Assembly (NCBI GenBank): GCA_947386115.1
Contig: CANDNO010000015.1
Location: forward strand, 1-46,932
From: an uncultured Muribaculaceae bacterium
GTDB lineage: Bacteria; Bacteroidota; Bacteroidia; Bacteroidales; Muribaculaceae
DNA: 46,932 nt
Direction: 5' to 3'
The notes below the pieces were generated by a model. The model was not told where the DNA came from, made no database searches, and worked only from the letters and a program-made list of their open reading frames with translations. Within the stretch, counting starts at the first letter, position 1, and each line of letters begins with the position of its first letter. A program made the position numbers and the translations under genes. Of this stretch, positions 40,708 to 46,932 are shown one piece after another.

Positions 40708-40749
40708 AATGGGTATTAGTGTTACTATAGAAGAACACTCATACCCATT
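40708..40749 (-). promoter_or_regulatory. Hairpin immediately before the 56-residue gene
   Basis: AATGGGTAT (40708-40716) with ATACCCATT (40741-40749), then AGTGTT (40718-40723) with AACACT (40734-40739); one mismatch, 10-base loop. It lies between the nucleotidyltransferase stop and the small gene, so it may terminate the gal operon or mask the small gene's ribosome site. Confidence 0.6.
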
Positions 40750-40786
40750 AAAATGTTGAAGCAGCCGGTGTGGGCCACTGTGAAAA

Positions 40787-41689
40787 TCAGAACAGCTTCG
40801 AGGGATAGGTTCCGTTCTCGTGAAGCTCGGCAAACTTGGCTACAACGCCGTCGCGGTCGGCTGCGTAGGTAACGCCAAACCACTTGCTGGTGGTGTCGAG
40901 CACCTTAACAGTTGCCTCGCCGCTGTTGATGAGGGTATCAATACAGAGGGGGATGAAGAACTCGGCCTTGGGAGTGTTGATATCCTTGTCGAGAAAATGA
41001 CGGAACTCGCGCTCGCTGTAGTCGAAATAGTCGGGAGTGAAGCCCCAGAGGTTCATCGAAACGGGAGTGTTGGGCTCGAGACGCTGCTCAACGCCGTTCT
41101 CGTCGGTGAACACGATATTGTGCTCGGGGTCATAGCTGATGGCAGTGCGCTCTACAACCGAGGTAAGAAGACCATCCTTGGTCTCGCAAACGCCGCGTGC
41201 AACCGAACCGTTCTCGGTCATGGTGTTGCCTACACGGAATCCTACCATGCAGTAGTCGCCCTTGCGGTCGCGGGGACGCTGGAGCTCTTTGGCGATAACC
41301 TCGAAGGCGTCGCGGCCGTAGAAGTCGTCGGCATTGATTACTGCAAAGGGCTCTTTGATAACGTCCTTACCCATGAGCACGGCGTGGTTGGTACCCCAGG
41401 GTTTGGTGCGGTCGGCGGGACATGTGTAGCCCTCGGGGAGCTTGTCGGTCGACTGGAACACAACCTCAACAGGTACATGACCCTCATATTTTGACAAAAT
41501 CTTCTCGCGGAAATCCTGCTCGAAGTCTTTGCGGATTACGAATACTACCTTACCGAAACCGCTTTTAACAGCATCGTAGATAGAGTAATCCATGATGGTT
41601 TCGCCGTTGGGGCCGAGGGGATCAAGCTGTTTGAGACCGCCGTAACGACTGCCCATGCCAGCTGCTAATACAAATAATGTAGGTTTCAT
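40787..41689 (-). CDS. Sugar-phosphate nucleotidyltransferase in the gal operon
   Basis: A 300-residue NTP-transferase-fold enzyme. N-terminal loop FVLAAGMGSRYGGLKQLDP (residues 6-24) is the nucleotide/pyrophosphate site, TKPWGTNHAVL and FAVINADDFYG (about 117-127, metal Asp) follow. The closest functional class is UTP-glucose/hexose-1-phosphate uridylyltransferase, but it is not the standard GalU sequence. It lies 6 bases after galM in a galK-galM operon with no galT, so it may convert galactose 1-phosphate plus UTP to UDP-galactose; that is inference. Alternatives: UDP-glucose or another NDP-sugar synthesis. Confidence 0.85.
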   Translation of the reverse strand: MKPTLFVLAAGMGSRYGGLKQLDPLGPNGETIMDYSIYDAVKSGFGKVVFVIRKDFEQDFREKILSKYEGHVPVEVVFQSTDKLPEGYTCPADRTKPWGTNHAVLMGKDVIKEPFAVINADDFYGRDAFEVIAKELQRPRDRKGDYCMVGFRVGNTMTENGSVARGVCETKDGLLTSVVERTAISYDPEHNIVFTDENGVEQRLEPNTPVSMNLWGFTPDYFDYSEREFRHFLDKDINTPKAEFFIPLCIDTLINSGEATVKVLDTTSKWFGVTYAADRDGVVAKFAELHENGTYPSKLF

Positions 41690-41695
41690 TATTAC

Positions 41696-42751
41696 TTATT
41701 GCTTAAATGTGAATTTGATTATGTGCTTATATTTTTGTCCGGGCTCAAGAACTGCCGAGGGGAAACCGGGCTTGTTGGGAGCATCGGGGAATCCCTGACA
41801 CTCGAGCGCAACTGCCGAATAGTCGTGGTAGACAGCGCCATCCTTGCCGGCGGGGCAACCCTCAAGCCAGTTGCCACCATAAACCTGAATGCCAGGCTGG
41901 GTTGTCGACACCTCGACACTACGGCCCGACACACCATCGCTCAATGTGGCTACATGCTGCAGGTCGCCGTTGCATTCATCAAGCACCCAGCAGTGGTCAT
42001 AGCCCTTACCAATCTTAAGAGCCTCGAAGGGAGCATACATGTTGCGGCCTATTGCGGTAGGACGGGTAAAGTCCATGGGGGTACCGGCCACAGGAACAAG
42101 TTCGCCGATAGGAACCTGATTTTCGTCGGTGGGCAGATAATGCGAAGCCTTGATCCAGAGTTTGTGACCGGTCATCGAACCGGCGTTGTGACCCTGGAGG
42201 TTGAAATACACATGGTTGGTGAGGTTCACAACAGTCTTTGCATCGGTCTCGGCCTCGAGTGTGAGTGAGAGCTCACAAGCATCGTTCCATGTATAGGTGG
42301 CCTTTACTGTAAGATTACCGGGGTAACCTTCATATCCATCGGGGCTAACAAGGCTGAACTCGACAGCGCCGTCGGGGGTGACGGCCGAGTTCCAGATCTG
42401 ATTCTGGAAACCTTCGGGGCCACCATGGAGCGCGCAGGGGCCATTGTTGATGGCAAGGTGATATTCCTCGCCGTCAAGTTCGAAACGGCCGTTGGCGATG
42501 CGGTTGGCAAAACGTCCGGGCACCTTGCCGGCGCAGGGACCGTCGCCCAGATAGTCGGCAGCATTGGCATATCCGAGAACCACGTCGGCCAGAACACCTT
42601 TCTTATCGGGAACTACTATTGACACGATTCCGGCACCGAGGCTCGACAGAGTAACCGACGCACCGGCGGCATTAGTCAATGTGTAAAGTGTTATGTCACC
42701 TTTGGGCGACATAACACTTGAAGTCTTTATATCCATATCGTTGACAGGCAT
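41696..42751 (-). CDS. galM: Aldose 1-epimerase (mutarotase)
   Basis: A 351-residue GalM. Conserved blocks: GKVPGRFANRIANGRFEL, NNGPCALHGGPEGF (first active-site His), VNLTNHVYFNLQGH (catalytic His), PGIQVYGGNWLEG and ALECQGFPDAPNKPGFPS (catalytic Glu). It interconverts alpha and beta galactose so that galactokinase receives the alpha anomer. Starts 3 bases after galK. A perfect 12-bp inverted repeat lies in codons 11-22. No signal peptide, so cytoplasmic. Confidence 0.96.
   Translation of the reverse strand: MPVNDMDIKTSSVMSPKGDITLYTLTNAAGASVTLSSLGAGIVSIVVPDKKGVLADVVLGYANAADYLGDGPCAGKVPGRFANRIANGRFELDGEEYHLAINNGPCALHGGPEGFQNQIWNSAVTPDGAVEFSLVSPDGYEGYPGNLTVKATYTWNDACELSLTLEAETDAKTVVNLTNHVYFNLQGHNAGSMTGHKLWIKASHYLPTDENQVPIGELVPVAGTPMDFTRPTAIGRNMYAPFEALKIGKGYDHCWVLDECNGDLQHVATLSDGVSGRSVEVSTTQPGIQVYGGNWLEGCPAGKDGAVYHDYSAVALECQGFPDAPNKPGFPSAVLEPGQKYKHIIKFTFKQ
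42686..42719. repeat. 12-bp perfect inverted repeat inside galM
   Basis: AAGTGTTATGTC (42686-42697) and GACATAACACTT (42708-42719), 10-base spacer, 32-65 bases after the galM start codon. On the mRNA it forms a hairpin early in the coding region. Confidence 0.75.
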
Positions 42752-42754
42752 GAA

Positions 42755-43888
42755 TTATTCGCACTTGCGGGCACCGTCAGAGATAACGACGTCGATTACA
42801 ACGGGCTCGTGACCGTATTTCTCGTTGAACTTGGCCTTGGCTGTAGCGATGAAGTTATCGTACAACTCGTTCTTGACAAGGTTGATAGTGCAGCCGCCGA
42901 AACCGCCGCCCATGATACGCGAACCGGTAACGCCACACTCTTTGGCGATATCGTTGAGGTAGTCAAGCTCCACGCAAGAAACCTCATAGTCTTTCGACAG
43001 GCCCTCGTGGGTCTCGTACATCTTGCGGCCAACGGTCTCATAGTCGCCCTTGACAAGAGCATCGCACACTGCGAGCACACGCTCTTTCTCGCCGATCACG
43101 AAGCGTGCACGCAGGTAATCCTCGGCGGTGATATCGCTCTTGACCTTGTCGAGGTCCTCCATGGTGGCGTCGCGGAGAGTCTCGATACCGAGACGGGCGG
43201 CTACACGCTCGCACGACTGGCGACGCTTGTTGTAGGGAGAATCCTTGAGCTCGTGTTTAACCTTCGAGTCGAGAAGCACGAGTTTGTAGCCCTCGGGATT
43301 GAAGGGATAATACTCATACTCGAGCGAACGGCAGTCGAGGCGCATCAGGTGGCCTTTCTTACCGAATACCGATGCAAACTGGTCCATGATACCACAGTTG
43401 ACACCACAGTAGTTATGCTCGGTCGACTGGCCTATCTTGGCAAGCTCAAACTTGTCAATGCTGTTGTTATTGAACATATCGTTCAGAGCGAAAGCGAAGC
43501 AGCTCTCGAGGGCAGCCGATGAAGAAAGGCCGGCGCCAAGGGGAACATTACCGGCAAAAACAGCGTCAAAACCCTGCACCTTACCGCCACGCTTGATGAT
43601 CTCGCGGCAAACGCCGAAGATGTAACGGGCCCACGACTGTGAGGGTGCATCCTCCTCGTTAAGACCAAACTCGGCATATTCGTTTATATCGATTGAGAAT
43701 ACGCGCACTTTGTCGGTGCCGTTGGGCTTGAGCTCGGCCATGATAACCTTGTCGATAGCTCCGGGGAACACAAAGCCACCGTTATAGTCGGTGTGCTCAC
43801 CGATGAGGTTGATACGACCGGCCGATGCGTACATCGTGCCCTCAGCACCAAAGCGCTGTTTGAATTCTTCGTTGATCTTAGTCTTCAT
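42755..43888 (-). CDS. galK: Galactokinase
   Basis: A 377-residue GHMP kinase. The galactokinase signature GRINLIGEHTDYNGGFVFP (about residues 24-42), the ATP loop GNVPLGAGLSSSAALE (about 113-128), CGIMDQFASVFG (catalytic Asp) and MGGGFGGCTINLV (about 327-339) are all intact. It makes galactose 1-phosphate as the entry step of galactose use. First gene of galK-galM-nucleotidyltransferase. Between its promoter and ATG sits a 194-bp mobile element in sense orientation, giving a leader of about 245 nt. Confidence 0.98.
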   Translation of the reverse strand: MKTKINEEFKQRFGAEGTMYASAGRINLIGEHTDYNGGFVFPGAIDKVIMAELKPNGTDKVRVFSIDINEYAEFGLNEEDAPSQSWARYIFGVCREIIKRGGKVQGFDAVFAGNVPLGAGLSSSAALESCFAFALNDMFNNNSIDKFELAKIGQSTEHNYCGVNCGIMDQFASVFGKKGHLMRLDCRSLEYEYYPFNPEGYKLVLLDSKVKHELKDSPYNKRRQSCERVAARLGIETLRDATMEDLDKVKSDITAEDYLRARFVIGEKERVLAVCDALVKGDYETVGRKMYETHEGLSKDYEVSCVELDYLNDIAKECGVTGSRIMGGGFGGCTINLVKNELYDNFIATAKAKFNEKYGHEPVVIDVVISDGARKCE

Positions 43889-43913
43889 AACTTCGATTTA
43901 AAGTAATTATAGT

Positions 43914-44107
43914 AAGTAACTCTTAAAAATTAGTTTTTATTATTCAATTTTCAAGTAACTCGTGCCTACTGCGGCGCTTTTTGGCTTTGTTCGGTGCTTT
44001 TTGCCCTCATCCTCAGTTGTGTAGCTCGCTACACGCCTTCGTCTTCAAACAAAAATCACTCTAACAAACCTCAAAAAACACTCGCAGCTAATTTTTGCGA
44101 GTTACTT
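43914..44107 (-). mobile_element. 194-bp MITE-like element, copy 2 (galK leader)
   Basis: Inverse orientation copy of 36814-37007, same length, about 11 mismatches by eye. Terminal inverted repeats are preserved. No exact target duplication is seen; the flanks (ATTATAGT and ATTTATAGAT) are only similar. The element faces galK in the same sense as copy 1 faces nfo. The rest of this 398-base gap holds the galK and priA promoters. Confidence 0.8.
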
Positions 44108-44138
44108 ATTTATAGATTTTGTATTGTTTACACTACCG

Positions 44139-44169
44139 CAAATTTAATAATAAAGATGTAATCGGTCAA
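44139..44169 (-). promoter_or_regulatory. Predicted galK promoter, upstream of the element
   Basis: Minus strand TAAATTTG at 44139-44146 with TTG at 44167-44169, spacing 20: a complete Bacteroidota promoter. Predicted start near 44132, so the transcript would cross the whole element before galK. Confidence 0.6.
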
Positions 44170-44273
44170 ATCTTTTTTGGGTCAGTTTTTGCTGCCTTAA
44201 CTATATTGAACGGTTTGGATGCTTTTTTGACTTATTTTTATCCAGGGCTGTCGGCAACGAGAAGGAAAAATCG

Positions 44274-44281
44274 TATCTTTG
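44274..44281 (+). promoter_or_regulatory. TAnnTTTG box abutting the priA start
   Basis: TATCTTTG ends 5 bases before the ATG at 44287, so the predicted transcription start coincides with the start codon. Either priA is leaderless from this promoter or the box is fortuitous and transcription starts upstream. Confidence 0.45.
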
Positions 44282-44286
44282 TAGGT

Positions 44287-46752
44287 ATGATTGAGACCTA
44301 CGCACAAGTTCTGTTGCCGCTGCCGCTGAACGCCACGTTCACCTATCGGGTGCCATACGACCTCGCCGACCGGGTGGCCGTGGGGCATCGCGTGATTGTA
44401 CCGTTCGGCAAAAAGCGTTTCTACACCGGCATCGTGGAGTCGCTCACCCCACGTGCTCCCGAGGGATTCGAGATTCGCGACATAGCCCTGGCGCTCGACG
44501 ACCACCCTATCGTGAGACATCCCCAGCTGAAAATGTGGGAATGGATTGCCGATTACTACCTCTGTGCTCCGGGCGAAGTGTACAAGGCCGCAGTGCCTGC
44601 CGGATTGAAGATTGAGAGTGAAACATTCGTCGAAATCAACCCCGACTTTGAACTTGCCGAGGGGGAAACCCTTACCGAACGCGAGGCAATCATATCACAG
44701 ACACTCGACCACGAGGGTGCTATGACCGTCGACGCCATATCGACCAAGACCGGCCTAAAGGGTATCCAGACAGTGGTCAACACAATGATCGAGCGAGGCA
44801 TCATCATAATCTCGGAGAAACTCGTAGAGCGCTACCGCGCCAAGCGCGAGAACTATGTAGAGCCCACCTTTGACCGTAACGGAATCCCCGACGCTTTCGA
44901 ACAAGTGAAAGGCGCCAAGAAACAGGAAACGCTGTTGCTCGCGCTCATAGAGATGTGCCACCTGCAGCGACCGGGCGAACCGAGAGCCGAAGTTTCCCGA
45001 GCCGCCCTGCTCGGACGCTCGGGATGCACCGGAACCATATTGCTTGCGCTCGTCAAGAAAGGCCTCGTCAATATATATAAGAAAGAGATAAACCGTTTTG
45101 CCTACGACGGCGCCAAGCCTATCGAGCTACCCAAACTCAACGAGCCGCAGGCACAGGCTCTCGACGAGATTCACCGCAGTTGGATCGACCATGATATAAC
45201 GCTGCTGCACGGAGTTACCTCGTCGGGCAAGACCGAAATATACCAGCACCTTATAGCCGACGTGATGCGCCGTGGCAAGCAGGTGTTGTATCTCGTTCCC
45301 GAGATAGCCCTCACGACCCAGCTCACCAAGCGCCTGCAGGCAGTATTCGGCCAGCAGGTGGTGATATACCACTCCAAGTTCTCCGACAACGAGCGTGTAG
45401 ATATATGGAAACGCCTGCTCAGCGACTCGGCCCCGTGTGTGGTTATCGGAGCACGCTCGTCGATTTTCCTACCCTTCGCTTCGCTGGGCCTCGTGATAGT
45501 CGATGAGGAACACGAGCAGAGCTACAAGCAGTTTGACCCGGCGCCACGATACAACGCGCGCGACTGTGCTATAGTGCTTGCATCGATGCACGGCGCAAAG
45601 ACGCTTTTAGGGTCGGCCACACCGTCGATCGAGACCTACTACAAGGCCAACGAGGGAAAATTCGGACTCGTAAGCCTGACGAAACGCTACAACGACGCCC
45701 CACTGCCCGAGATAAGCCTCATTGACATGCAGCGGGAACGGAAATCGAAAAACGTGTCGGGAACATTCTCGCTCGATACCGTGAGCATAGCCCGCAAAGC
45801 GATCGACAATGGCAATCAGGTGATATTCTTCCAGCCACGCCGCGGCTATTCGCCTCTGGCCCGTTGCCGCCAGTGTGCATGGACGCCCCGCTGCTCACGC
45901 TGTGACGTGGCGTTGACCTATCATCGCGACATCAACCAGCTCGTGTGCCACTATTGCGGCACCAGCTACGAGTTGCCCCGCGTGTGTCCGCAATGCAAGG
46001 AACCGGCTATCGAAACCATAGGCTACGGAACGGAACGCGTTGAAACCGAGGTGGAACAACTATTCCCCGACCGCACCATTTCGCGCCTCGACCTCGACAC
46101 CACCCGCAACAAGTCGAGCTACGAGGATATAATCTCCGATTTCTCAGCCCACAAGAGCGACATACTCGTGGGCACCCAGATGGTCACGAAAGGCCTGGAC
46201 TTCGAGGGAGTGACGGTAGTGGGCGTTCTCAACGCCGACATGCTGGTCAACTTCCCCGACTTCAGAGCAGCCGAAAGAGCCTACAACACTCTCGAGCAGG
46301 TGGCCGGAAGAGCCGGACGACGCAAGGACAACGCCGGACGCGTGCTCATACAGACAGCCGATCCCGCCAATCCACTTTTCGCACATCTCACCGCCCACGA
46401 TTACCCCGCTTTCTACCGCGAAGAACTGGAACAACGCCGTCAATACTTCTACCCTCCTTTCACACGTATTATATATGTGTACCTGAAGCATCGCGATAAG
46501 GCGACCATACAACGCGTGGCCACAGGCTATGCCAACCGCCTGCGCGCCATATTCGGCAATCGCGTCTATGGCCCGGAGAAACCCGCCGTGGAGCGCATCA
46601 ATACATTATACATACGAAAACTCATGCTGAAAGTCGAGACCGACGCCTCGATGAAACATGTCAAAAGCCTCCTCAAGAAAGTTTATGACGACCTCTATCA
46701 AGATCCGGCCTTAAAAGGGGTCACAATTTATTACGATGTCGACCCGATGTAG
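44287..46752 (+). CDS. priA: Primosomal helicase PriA
   Basis: An 821-residue PriA. N-terminal DNA-binding domain starts YAQVLLPLPLNATFTYRVP; helicase motifs are GVTSSGKTEIYQHLI (Walker A, about 310), LVIVDEEHEQSYK (DEEH, about 406), and AAERAYNTLEQVAGRAGRR (motif VI). Between motifs IV and V lie eight zinc-binding cysteines (CRQC, CSRC, CHYC, CPQC; about 527-569). It restarts stalled replication forks. The frame extends to 44119, but family alignment and the promoter box place the start at 44287. All motifs are intact. Confidence 0.97.
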   Translation: MIETYAQVLLPLPLNATFTYRVPYDLADRVAVGHRVIVPFGKKRFYTGIVESLTPRAPEGFEIRDIALALDDHPIVRHPQLKMWEWIADYYLCAPGEVYKAAVPAGLKIESETFVEINPDFELAEGETLTEREAIISQTLDHEGAMTVDAISTKTGLKGIQTVVNTMIERGIIIISEKLVERYRAKRENYVEPTFDRNGIPDAFEQVKGAKKQETLLLALIEMCHLQRPGEPRAEVSRAALLGRSGCTGTILLALVKKGLVNIYKKEINRFAYDGAKPIELPKLNEPQAQALDEIHRSWIDHDITLLHGVTSSGKTEIYQHLIADVMRRGKQVLYLVPEIALTTQLTKRLQAVFGQQVVIYHSKFSDNERVDIWKRLLSDSAPCVVIGARSSIFLPFASLGLVIVDEEHEQSYKQFDPAPRYNARDCAIVLASMHGAKTLLGSATPSIETYYKANEGKFGLVSLTKRYNDAPLPEISLIDMQRERKSKNVSGTFSLDTVSIARKAIDNGNQVIFFQPRRGYSPLARCRQCAWTPRCSRCDVALTYHRDINQLVCHYCGTSYELPRVCPQCKEPAIETIGYGTERVETEVEQLFPDRTISRLDLDTTRNKSSYEDIISDFSAHKSDILVGTQMVTKGLDFEGVTVVGVLNADMLVNFPDFRAAERAYNTLEQVAGRAGRRKDNAGRVLIQTADPANPLFAHLTAHDYPAFYREELEQRRQYFYPPFTRIIYVYLKHRDKATIQRVATGYANRLRAIFGNRVYGPEKPAVERINTLYIRKLMLKVETDASMKHVKSLLKKVYDDLYQDPALKGVTIYYDVDPM

Positions 46753-46767
46753 TGATTTGACTTTCAG

Positions 46768-46785
46768 GCGTTTTAATAAAAACGC
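46768..46785. terminator. Small hairpin after priA
   Basis: GCGTTTT (46768-46774) with AAAACGC (46779-46785), 4-base loop, 16 bases after the priA stop. No strong T-run; weak terminator. Confidence 0.45.
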
Positions 46786-46818
46786 GAAAATTTTGCACAA
46801 AAAAAGTATCAAAAACGC

Positions 46819-46848
46819 TTGCAGATTCAAAAATAGTTCGTACCTTTG
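46819..46848 (+). promoter_or_regulatory. Promoter of tRNA-Gly
   Basis: TTG at 46819-46821 and TACCTTTG at 46841-46848, spacing 19: a full consensus promoter. Start near 46855, about 27 bases before the tRNA. Confidence 0.75.
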
Positions 46849-46881
46849 CACTGTCAAACGAACGACGAGAGAACATTAAAC

Positions 46882-46932
46882 GCGAAAATAGCTCAGTTGG
46901 TAGAGCACAACCTTGCCAAGGTTGGGGTCGCG
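46882..46932 (+). tRNA. tRNA-Gly (anticodon GCC), 3' end cut by window
   Basis: Acceptor GCGAAAA, D arm AGCTCAGTTGGTAGAGC, anticodon stem-loop with CTTGCCAAG (GCC, Gly) and the start of the variable region are present. The window ends before the T arm. Confidence 0.92.

Noticed and set aside
44119-44286. N-terminal extension of PriA by 56 residues
   Set aside because: The extension reads like non-coding sequence, contains promoter elements, and PriA proteins begin at the YAQVLLPLPL region.

Overview
The window reads as chromosome of a Bacteroidota bacterium, order Bacteroidales. The gut family Muribaculaceae is my best guess, but I cannot prove the family. The evidence is Bacteroidota-type promoters (a TAnnTTTG box just upstream of many genes), a large secreted leucine-rich-repeat protein with a type IX-secretion-like C-terminus, a ComEC with a decayed C-terminal domain, and order-typical gene content (etfBA with acyl-CoA dehydrogenase, Tex, galM-galK). 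No rRNA, transposase, integrase or CRISPR array is visible.

Layout. 0-10.4 kb is an accessory stretch of short operons: a lipoprotein, an HxlR regulator with a YgbA-like protein facing a cupin gene across a 35-bp dyad operator, a zinc alcohol dehydrogenase, a MATE exporter, a NudC-like Nudix hydrolase, small membrane proteins, a GrpB/flavodoxin/tautomerase operon, a DUF4893-like secreted protein, a frameshifted lipoprotein and a DJ-1/PfpI protein. 10.4-17.7 kb looks like an island ending near tRNA-Ser: a probable structured RNA of about 317 nt, a PD-(D/E)XK-like gene, a BspA-like LRR protein, a three-gene HipB-HipS-HipT module and an AbiEi/AbiEii pair. 17.8-37 kb is mostly housekeeping: tRNA-Ser, mlaE-mlaF, etfB-etfA-acyl-CoA dehydrogenase, a peptidase/transglutaminase/sugar-kinase-like run, rubredoxin, an rRNA/tRNA methyltransferase, acyltransferase-phosphoesterase-tex-folK, comEC and aroE. 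37-44 kb holds endonuclease IV, an MFS sugar transporter with an inserted extracytoplasmic domain, a GC-rich 351-bp tandem repeat, and a galK-galM-nucleotidyltransferase operon. priA and a partial tRNA-Gly close the window.

The most interesting signals are non-coding. (1) Two 194-bp copies of a MITE-like element with about 20-bp terminal inverted repeats sit between promoter and start codon of nfo and of galK, both in the sense orientation. The nfo copy has a 5-bp target duplication. (2) A promoter-driven RNA at about 10776-11092 shows mutually exclusive long helices and ends in a T-run. (3) The operator array of the HipBST module recurs, with identical internal spacing, as an orphan copy near 7.0 kb where no such module exists. 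(4) The gal operon carries a UTP-glucose-pyrophosphorylase-like nucleotidyltransferase where galT might be expected.

No database search was possible. Family names rest on motifs read by eye, and starts were moved inward where a promoter box or signal peptide made the longest reading frame implausible.
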